DNA of 64,000 bases from assembly GCA_910589415.1 (NCBI GenBank), contig OU342639.1:28466268-28530267 (forward strand). The letters run 5' to 3'. The translations under genes and the position numbers were made by a program. Positions within the stretch are counted from its first letter, which is position 1, and each line of letters begins with the position of its first letter. Source of the DNA: Malachius bipustulatus (lineage: Eukaryota > Arthropoda > Insecta > Coleoptera > Melyridae). Below the pieces are notes generated by a model. It made no database searches. It saw nothing but the letters and a program-made list of their open reading frames with translations, and had not been told where the DNA came from. This document shows positions 46,801 through 58,222 of the stretch, one piece after another.

Positions 46801-49800
46801 ATCAACTTTCAGGAATGCTTGGTGGTGTTTTCCTTTCGAATCTTTAGAGGCTGTGTCAGTTCACTTGATGTGGGTAGCAGCTGCTACTTATTGCGCAATT
46901 CTCGCCCCTCCGCACTTACTAGCAACACTCATTGGTGTTCTTGGAATGTCTCACTTCAGTATTGGTAAGGTCAAAATATTTTCAACTAAATATGATGATA
47001 AAAAGTAACTGAAATCGTAAGAGATTCCAGGATGTTGAACCGTGGTCCAGTGTACCTTTCTCCGGACGTTTAGTTTGCAACTGCGGTAAGCGGCGACAAG
47101 GCTATTCTTACGAGATACTCAGCGGTTGTGATTGACTCCTTTGATGAAGGTGCAACGATACCTGTGCCACTATTCTCTCTTTCAGTGTCTTTCAATATTA
47201 CACACTCCGTTACTTCGACGTTTTCCCTTAAGAGCTTAGTACAGTCATTCTTCCTCTGATTGATACCTGCGAACGAGCCTGCATACCAAAAACTTGTGTA
47301 GCTTCAACCTTTCTCCTGACGTCGCGATACAACCTGTTGCAGAAGTAGCACAGTGCAACAGTGGTCATCTTGGAGAGCCCATGTTCGTTAACGTCTGATC
47401 TTTACTTGATCTAGGCGACAGGACAGATTCTTTGTCTTAGATCACATGCACACGGATATCGGTTTTAAATACTTCTAGAACAAAGTTCCTATACATAAAA
47501 CATCGCAAAAAATTAGATCTATTGTTCTTACTTGGCTAACCAAATAGAAGACAGTAAGTTGCTACTGTTGTTGACTGACAACAGTAGACGAAGAACTTCA
47601 CAACAGAATCTGTCACCTGATGGGTCAAGTTACAGAACATTTTCCCCGTCAAGGCACCCATGAAACTTAAGTCGTATCCACCTACTTACTACTTATCTAC
47701 GTACTACACCGCCTTCCACCGAAATTACGGAGTCTCCTAATAATACACTAAAAAAGAACCATCAATGAGTTTGAGACCAGGGATTGTGACACACTCTCAT
47801 TCCCAAGAATCTCAGATCCAGCAATCTGTGTCCATCCATATAGCATTCAGTATAGGAGAAGTTACAGTGACGGATCATCTAACAGAAGCGTGACCATCAA
47901 CATCATTCAGGAATGTGACAAGGAATGATTCACGGGAACCTATAAATAGGGGTATGTCGAGCTGGGTGACTGAAGAGGACATGTTAGTCCTATAGCAGCC
48001 CGCGATAGGGTCGTAGGTCTTTAAGTCATAGGTTAGGTGATAGGAAAAAAGGAAGCAGAGAAATTAGGAAGAGTTAGATTCGAACCAGAGTCGTCGTGTG
48101 TATGTGTAAGCTTCTCCTTCGAGCTCGTTGTCGTCACTGATTATGTCTTTCGCAGTTTTGAAAACGGAAAGTAAGTTGTAAACTGGACAACGTTTTGGCA
48201 GTCGTGAATCTCTTATGATTTCAAATTGCCGTAAAAGCCTACATATAAATCATACATATAATATAAATCATTGTTAACAAAATGTTTTACACTGTAACTA
48301 CATCATTTTTTGATACAACCTGACCTACGAAGATCACCTATTATACATATATGTGAGCTTATGAATTTATACTCACAATATTTGTCTACACTACCACTAA
48401 GAGCTGACTCCGTATTCGCTTGCGAATAAAGAAAATAAACAATAATGAACTCAATCTAATTCTGGATAGTTCCCGTCAAATTGCTTCGACTCTCACCGTG
48501 TCCTTCTCGTCACAGTTTAAATAATTTATACCTTCTAAAAACGCATGTCAACTAAAGTTAATTTATTATAAATTAATTTAATTTAATTTCCCTGGGTACC
48601 ATATTACATAAATCACAATAATTAGCCTTAATATTTAAAAAAAACATCTAAAATTCCCTTTATAGAAAGAGAGACCGGTAAAAAAAATATGAGCTTTTGA
48701 GAAAGAGTATGGCAAGGGTTGATTACGAGTTTTGATCCCAACTGTGAATCCAGAAACTGTCTTGTAATTTCAGATTTTCGCAAATTTTAAATTTTATATT
48801 ATAACCGCAAATATGTTGTAGGAAGAGGAAGTGGAAGCTTTGTTGGTGGTCATATAATTGGAAAATTTGGCGTTAGACAAGCTTTCAAGTTAATGGGAAT
48901 GGTTGGAGTTGTTTCTGGTTTTCTTTATGGCTTGATCCATTATAAATGGTTACGAAAAACTGAGAAAAAAAGAAGCCATTTCAAAGGTAATACTTGAAAA
49001 TGATATTAAATTATTTTCGCAATATTGTCTCAAAAACGTTTCGCCATGGTACACCCCCTTGTTTTTCTTTATTTTTGGAGATAATTTTTTGAAATTTGGT
49101 ACGTCGCATATTCTCAATAGAGCGCACTTTTTAGCGGAAAATTGAATTTTTTCCCACATCCGGTTTTTCCGGAAATGTTACCAACTTTTTATTTTTAAAT
49201 GGGACACCCTATATATTATTATATTTTTGAATTCTATACATTTGTACGAATCCAACAATACCACATAAGTACCATTTTAAATGTCAAATTTGTTTTTATT
49301 TAATTTTTTATTTTTCAATTATTATAGTGTGCCATGACTTCAGTTGTGTTCGTCACAGATGCAAAATGGGTACACCAAAATGTTCCTTATTGGAAGTAGT
49401 AGTAGATGGTACCTGGGTACCAATATGGTACCATTTGAGAAAAATGAATTCAGTTCAAAAAATCATTCCGGTGCGCATTATTCATCCATAAATCACTTGA
49501 TTTAGTACTTTGAACAAAAATTCGATTTTTCTAACATTAGATGATCCAATTGGAGTAAAACGAAATAGTCATGGCACACTATAATTGAGAAATTAAAAAT
49601 TAAATAAAAACAAATTTGACATTTAAAATGGTACTTATGTGGTATTGTTGGATTTGTACAAATGTATAGAATCCAAAAATATAATAATATATAGGGTGTC
49701 CCATTTAAAAATAAAAAGTTGGTTACATTTTCGGAAAAACCGGATGTGAGAAAAAAATCAATTTTCTGCCAGAAAGTGCGCTCTATCGAGAATATTCGAC

Positions 49801-52800
49801 GTACCAAATTTCAAAAAATTATCTCCAAAAATAAATAAAAAAAAGGGGGTGTACCATGCCTGTGACACACACTGTATATCTCAAACATTATTTTACCGAT
49901 TTTGTTGAGGACACTCTCGCTATATTATTGCAAAGAAATATGTACGCCACTGACTTTTCTAAATTTTGATATTTTTTCAATTAAGCTACTAATAATACAA
50001 CCGTTTTTGGCTCTTGAATTTTTTCATATAATTATTTTTTAACGATTTTATTTTTTTATATTTTCCCCGTTTTTCTTGTGTGGTTCAGGATGCTATTGAA
50101 TGGATTTTTTTTTTTCAAAAACTAAGCAAGATGGGAAAAAACTCAAATTACAAAAAAAGTTGTATTGTTACCTAATCTGAAAAAAATATAAAATTTTAAA
50201 AATCATTGGCGTACATTTTTCCTTGCAATAATATTGTTGAGGATGCATCCCTGGACGCCACTGGACTTAATAATTTTAATCTACTTGGAGGGCTAAAGGA
50301 GCTCCTTGTTAGTAATCAATATCACTGCAATCAAATTTCAAAAATATCGTAAAAACTATGTTTGAGATATTTACGAAAAATAATTTTTTTAAAGTTTTTT
50401 TTTTTAAATTTTGAAATCACTTAAATAATCGGCTGTTAAATTTATTGTTTATACTTCATTAACGCCCTATAATTCAATAACAACTGACATTAAGCTCATA
50501 AAATGAATGTTTATTTCAGATGAACTGTATATGGTAAAAGATGGAGAACCAAAATTTAAAGACCAAGGAACCATGGTGAATTTCGAAAGATTGAGTTTAG
50601 TCATCGAATATAATCAAATCGGATCTCTTACCTCCCTGTATAGATACCGAAACAGCTTAGAACAGCCTAGATTCCTCAGACGTAGAAGCAATAGTACTAG
50701 AAGAGACAGTCTCTCTACTGACGCTTATAGGTCAAGCAGAGGCAGCACTTCTAAGAATGATCTACTAAAGTCTGCCTTTGAGGTCAGTAAGTCTAAAGCT
50801 TCGAATGGTCTTCTTAGTCATCATAATGCTGCTACGAGTATAGAAAAGGTGAGAGACTGACTTATTTTTTAAATCATATCTTTCCTAATAATTGAATAGG
50901 TTAAGTAGATTTCATTTTTTAATTACCCATTGAGTGATTTTTTGAAATTCCGAATCCGCATATTCAGGTGTTGTAATTTTCGATTTTGGGCTATAAAAAC
51001 TGGCCTTGATGTGTTGCTTGGGTTTTTATTTTTCCAAACCAAGGACAAAGATCTACCTTATCATGCCCTCGTCAAACCTCGTCTTGTCCGGGCCCAGAAC
51101 TGCCACCGTGATTTTTTGAAATTCTGGGTCCGAGTTGCTGGGCTTTTTATTTTTTCCAAACGAAGGAGAAAGATCAACCCGTTCAAGCAATAATAGCAGA
51201 TTATGTAATTAAATTATCATCGCACCGCAGCCGGATGTTTAGCCACTCCCGTTGCTAAGTTTTCGTTGCTAACTTCACCCGAGTAAGAAAAAGGTAAATG
51301 AGTAAAAAACTATGCGTTTGCTTGAACTCTTCCATGTATGAACACTAATAATTTGATGACAAATTTTATTAGCAGTCAAATATTTATTTAATTAATTATT
51401 TAATTGGTGTTTTATTATACATTATATGATCCGGAAATGGCGGACATGGTATACAGGGCTTTTGATTTTTTCGAATAAATTTATGAAAATTCGGAGTATT
51501 ATTATGAATTTCTAAAATACCTGCAAGATCCTTATTACTCTGACATTTCCAATAAAATTTAGTACAGTACCGTTTTGAGGGCTGGTGAATCCAGTGGCGT
51601 GCCCAGTGTTTTTCTAAAAAAAATCGCTAATATGAATTTTTGAGATTTTACAAGTAAACACTGATCTAGTAGGCCTTGGATTTTGTAGGAATGAGACGCT
51701 TTTTGCTCCCAAAATATAGTTTATCAAGCTCTATGATTTAAAAGAAATTTCTTTAAAATCGCACCATAAATTAAGATTCTACAGGGTGTTTCAAGAACAA
51801 ATGGCAGTTCTTCTTCGTTTTGGGTTTTAGGTTCTCGATAGGTATAATAAAAGTATTATTTTCCAAAAATATTAAAAAAAAAATGAAACGTTTTGTGACC
51901 GATTGGTCCCTTATTCAAAAAGAAAAAAGAACATAAAACCTAAAAAAAAAATGAAACCTAGAACCTAAAACCCAAAACGAAGAAGAACATTTAACAACTG
52001 AGCTTTTGTACATGTTTATCATGTTTTTTCATGTGCCATTGGCGGAGATTTAAGGGTTGAGTGAAGTGTTTTAGCTTTCATTTTCCAACACATGTTTTGA
52101 AACATCCAACTCGAGTCTTTCATCGTAAATGGCCGTTTTTCTCAAAAAAGTTTCACGTTAGCACTTTTGACCTAGAAAACCTTTCTTGTGTAGAAAGCAT
52201 CATTGTTGGTTTAACTTTCGCTTTTAAAATGTCGCAATTCGGACAATATCATAGATATTAGAGGCAAAGACTCCGCCACTGACATTTCAAAACAAAACTG
52301 AATTACATTTAAAAAAAATTAATTAAAAAAAATTAATGATAAGACATATACAAAAACTGTGTTCTGTTTCTTGAATGGTTCTCGAGATTTTTTTTTTACA
52401 TCATGTTATCTCAAAATAGGTGCATTTCCGGACAGACGTTAATAGGAATTTTTTGTTCATTTTTGACCAAAGAATCTCGCTTGAAATTTTAATTTTTTTG
52501 TAATATTACAATATAGGAATCAGAAATAGCATTTTGCTTACGCACGATGGTGGACAGTCGCAATTCAGTATTCGTCCTTAAGACTGCATGCCGACCTATA
52601 TAAATATGGCATAATAATATGTAAAAAAACGTTTTGTGTTATATTCATTTATTCCTAGTGTATACCTTACTTCGCATATTCATTAGTAGAGGGTACCTTC
52701 AATTCAATTCGTAATAATAGTCAAAATATTTAAATAATATACCTGTAACAATGTATAGTATAATGCATCAGAAGCCAATATCCTCAACGGTTGATGCGAC

Positions 52801-55800
52801 TTTTTCGACTTTGAATATGATTAACATTTAAAAAATTTTAATTAAATGAAACGAGGCCGTCCTATATACCGCCTTCAAAAACGCGGTTCAAAAAAGGAAA
52901 AGATAAAATGTTAACTTCTAAGAAGACTTAGATTATTATCTAAGATTCACAACTTACTTGTCGACAATAATATTAAATATGTACCTACTGTATGATTTCA
53001 TCAATTATTGTATTCTTGCGTCTTCATCAGATCCTCACCTCTGGGTAACGCGAGTTAATAGAAATTTGAACCCATGGGAGTCATAGAAGAAACGTACCAG
53101 CAAGGAATATTGCTGCATCATTGCATCGCATTCAGCATTCAAGATTTAATTATTCAACCCTCCATTTACATCCTTCGTCGTAATTTATGTAATTCATTAA
53201 TCCACCCTCGTTCACCTAAGCTCATAAAGTAATTTTTCAAGTCTAAAGACGTACGTTTTTGTGGGTCACTAGGCTGTTTTATACTCATTCATTGCCCTTA
53301 CGTTACAATATACCGTCTACAATCACTTTTTTAATCGTATGGGCATTGCTTGTGCGGTGCCCTATGGCAGCTTCGCACCCTATTTCGACACAATTTAACC
53401 CTGTTATTAGAGAGATTATTGAGAGACGTGACTCTCTCTACCCCAAAGGGGCCGTAATTTAACGACCATATGAATCACGGCCGGTTGTAGGTACATGTAC
53501 TTTTTTTACTACACTGGACAATCACCCATTCAAGTACAAATGCTTTCTGTTTAACTTGGACACGAAGCTGATGACAAACCTGCTTCATTCAAACGTTTTT
53601 CCTGCGCAACTCTTTCTCTAAACTTTGTTTTCCCCAAAAAGTAACTTTCAAGACAAACTATGAAGAACTTTGATAACATAATATACCGAAATGAAAAATT
53701 ACTTTTCATATCATATGAATCAGGATTTAACGAAAGTGATTTTTATGATCAAGCTGCATTTTCAGCAGTATTGAAGAACGCACCTATTCACCAGACACCC
53801 TGTATTATAACTGATGATGGTGTAAACAGTAACAAATTCAATGAAGACAATTCACTTGTTTATAAAAATTTATAATAGTTATTTATGCAAAAAGTGCATA
53901 AAGTGGTACTTTTTTCACGACTGAGAAATTTGACCGCACGAGCCGCAGGCGAGTGCGTCAATTCCAAAAGTAAAAAAAGTCACTTTGTGCACATGTTATG
54001 CATACAAAATTTCATCTACGAGTGACTTAAATTGGAATGAAAAGTTATTAAAATAAGAAAACACTTTTAATGTATTAATATCCCTAAGTGTTAGTGTTTC
54101 TGTCAAGCTATTAACGGCTTTTTCATAAACGGCTCACTTCATAAAGGTGACATCTTGCTTACTATACACTTCTTTAGATTTTTGAGGTAACGGATTTTGT
54201 GTAGCCACATTTGATTGAAAAATCATTTCTTCAGGTGTAGATGATATTTCATTCATTGAATCATCTACAATGATCTCAATTTCAGGTAACTAAATGACAC
54301 AAAACTGTCGCTCTGCGAATAAACTATGACGTTCCTCTACAGAAGCGGACGGCGTCGGGCTATGTAGTTCAGCGTCTCATGGAGAATTGAGTACACTTGC
54401 GCTTGGGCCGCTCACTACAACTTTTACTGCACTTTTTGTTGGCCGGCTTGCAGTGACGTGTCAGATTATGGCAAGCATGAATTAGAGAACCGCTACGACA
54501 CTTTATTTCACTCGTTTTTGCACTCTTTATGATGATCATACATTTTATGAACTAAGAAACGTCTAAAAAAGTGCATTTTTTTGATAATAATTAATTATTC
54601 ATGTTTTGTTCGCAACGAACATATAATGGGGAAAACTGTAATCATAGAAATTGAAAGACTATAAGAAAAAGGATTGTGAGGTACTTACCAAATTCGTGGT
54701 AATGTGGTAGCGTACTCCCGCTCTCCGTGGTACCGTCCTTGCAGACCTGCGGGTGTCGGACGACGAGTTTCGTATTGCACTATATTGTATTATGTCGGGA
54801 GTCTAGGTTTAGTGATTTTTAACACGAATAAACTTGTTATTACAGAGAAACAATTAAGTAATACTATCGAGAAAAGAAGAGAGAGCCGTTCGTCCCGTGA
54901 TCCGTGAACCGACACGCTTGTTGAGAGAGTTCGATCTTATCTCTTCTTTATAAAAAACTTAAATGATATCTTTCCACTCGGGATGCGATTCTCATTTTCG
55001 AGATGGGAAAACATAAAATTAAAATTAAGGAACTGAGTACCTACCTATAACAATTCAATTTATTAATTTAATCATTTAAATAATAATGGTTACTGAAAAA
55101 ATTATCTTATACAGGGTGAGTCAATAGTGAGAGATCGGAACATTGCTATTCAACCGTACAGGGTAAAACAAAATTTCAAACGCCATCCCAAATCGTGTGT
55201 TATTCTGCATATTTCAAAAATATTTTCACTTATACAGGGTGGACCATATTTTTCCTACATCTATTAATTTTTTTTTTTCAAATGGAACCCCCTATATTTT
55301 ATGACATATTCCTATTCGACCGTGAAATAGCTTTATGTCAATACATATTGTTTGACATTTAGGTGCGGCGTTGACATTTAAAAAAATATTTTCAAAAAAA
55401 CTCAACGCATGCATGTATTTACTGAAAAGAAGCCTCAGAACTTAGTTTTGGAGTTTTAAGGTTGAAATTTGGTATCCACATGGAGAAAGGCCAGGTCTAT
55501 CATCGCGATATAATAAGACTGAGATCTACTATACAGGTTAGTCACAAATAACTGTCAAATTTTGCTTACTTCAGAAGGTCATAACTTCACTTTTTCAAAT
55601 GGCACACTCGGTATTTTTTTCCACAATTAGATCTACCTCTGATCTGACTACATTTTTCATTTGGTATGTCCTATGCCTAAAATGCACAGTTTGAGAGATA
55701 TTACACATTTTCCGTTGTTCTGACTGTAGAAGATGCAAATGTCATATAAAACCGGGGCTATGAAGAAAAATGTGACATTTCTAGTGACATTTATCATTGC

Positions 55801-58191
55801 AGCGTAAATAGCAACTCAAAGATCGAGCGAAATAAAATAAAAAATAAAATACAACATAATATGACAATAATTTTAAATTAAAATAATATCAAATCAAATG
55901 TCAAAATATGTCAAAAAGATGCAAATGTCATATAAAACAGGGTGCTATGAAGAAAAATGTGACATTTCGCTTTAAAGTGATACGGAAGAATGTGACATTT
56001 TTAGTTTTACTAGTGTCACTGTCACTGCATGTTTAAATTCCAAGTTCTCGTTAGTTAAATAGAATTTTGCTAAATGGATTTACGTTTACAAGAGCAAGTA
56101 GACATGACTTATTGTTTGGGAAAAAGTGAGAGAAATCCTCACCTTGCGGCAAGAATTTATGTGCAAGTGTGTATTTGACAACTTCGTTACAGTTTATTTT
56201 TTAAATCATATTTTATTTCACTTTATTGTTGTTTTCCTCTAAATGAATTTATTCTTTTGGGCAAATGAATAAATTTTTTGATTTGATTTGATATTATTTT
56301 AATTTAAAATTATTGTCATATCTTGTATTTTATTTTTTATTTTATTTCGCTCGAGGTTTGAGTTCCTAAATGATAAATGTCACTAGAAATGTCACATTTT
56401 TCTTCATATCTCCTGTTTTATATGACATTTGCATCTTCTGCAGTCAGACCAACGGAAAATGTACAATATCTCTAAAACTGGGCATTTTAGGTATAGGACA
56501 TACCAAATGAAAAACCTTCTTGCGCATCAATCGCAGAAATAGTGTATTTTTATGCGATTCAATTATGAATATTTTCACCGCTTTTTAAATTATTGGCTTT
56601 CTGAAATTTTCCACAGTCATGTCATGTTAGCGTAGTGCTTTAATGTGAAAAATTTTCTGTGATAATTTCATTTCATTTCGTTTCAACACGTGCCTTAGAT
56701 CGGATTTTTAAATTTAAAAATCAAAAAAATTGGCAAAATTTTACAATTTTGTCCCTTTTCCTATGCCCGCCACTGGCTAACTTTACTTGAAAAATACTAT
56801 TTTTTACACTACCTTTAATAAATTCGGAAAAAACTGAAAGGAGAGTTTTGAAAACCGAAAGTTTGAAATTTTAGAGGAATAAACATCATTTAAAAATATT
56901 CGAATATATCTCCGCCATTTTTATATTTGCTTCTTGAAATTTTTGAAGGTTAAATGCTATTAGTATAGTTGTCTACTATCAAAATTTCCGTTCTATTCCT
57001 TCAAAAATAAGCTCATGAATGTTTATAGAAATGTAGACATTTTTACCCTTTTCCTACCCACGCCTCTGGCTTATTAATAGAAATGATGCAAATTGTATTG
57101 CATTAGCTCAAATTTCAAATAAGTTTATTCCAATCTTGTTAATTTTGTTTAAAAGTTTTTGATCTTGCCTATTTAGGGGTTCAAAATCTAGCCATTTTCC
57201 AAAAATTGAAAAGGCCGCCATTTTGGAATGTCTTTACCTATTTTACTCAAATACAGTACCAGACGACTACTTGAGGGTATCTTACTACCAAAAAAATTTC
57301 AGCGCTCTAGATTGAAAACTTCGACCAGAAACCGTGCCTCACGGACGGTTTTTTTTCTGAAATTCGGAGGGACATCCTGTAGAAGTAACACAACTCTAGG
57401 AAAATGTTTTTTACGAAAATCAAACGTCAGCCCTAAGGTTTATAAGAGTAAAAAATTTCGTTCATTAATCTTGAAAGATGAAGCTACAGGAGCGTTTTTA
57501 AAAATTTAGAGAAATTAATTTAAAAAAAACATCATGTAAAAAAAAAATCGAATATCTCCGCCATTTTTCTTATTTACTTTTTGAAATTCTCAAGGGTTGA
57601 AGTCTATTAGTATAGTTGTCTACTGTAAAAATTTCAGTTTAATTACTTCAAAAATGTGCTCATAAATTGTTGAAGAAATTTAGCCATTTTTACCCTTTTC
57701 CTACCCACGCCACTGGCTTATTAATAGGAAAAATGCAAATTTTGTTGCATGAAATTAAATTTCAAGTCATTTACTTCCAATATTGTGAATTTGATATAAA
57801 ACTCTTTTTCTATCTAGCTTATACAGGGGTTCAAAAAATAGTCCTTTTTCCAAAAATTAAAATGGCCGCCATTTTGAAACGGCTCGGCCGATTTTGCTCA
57901 AGTGCAATACCAGACCACTCCTTGTGGATATCTTACTCCCACAAAAATTTCAGCCTCCTAGATTCAAAACTGCGACCTGAAATGAGATGACAAAAACCGG
58001 ATACCTGGAATTTTGAAGGGACACCCTGTAGAAGTGATGGGACTTTTGGAAAGTTTTTCAACGAAAATCCAACGTCATTCCCAAATTTTACAAGGACCCA
58101 AAATTTCGTTCACTAATCTTAAAAGATAAAGCCACAGGAGCGTTTTTAAAATCGAAATTTCGCGATTTTGGAGAAATATATATATATATAA

Positions 58192-58222
<31 letters not shown>

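Noticed and set aside
53660..53875. 71-codon frame in intron 7 as a small gene
   Set aside because: It reads through ACACCCTGTATTATAA, which looks like a transposon end, and shows no domain or splice context.
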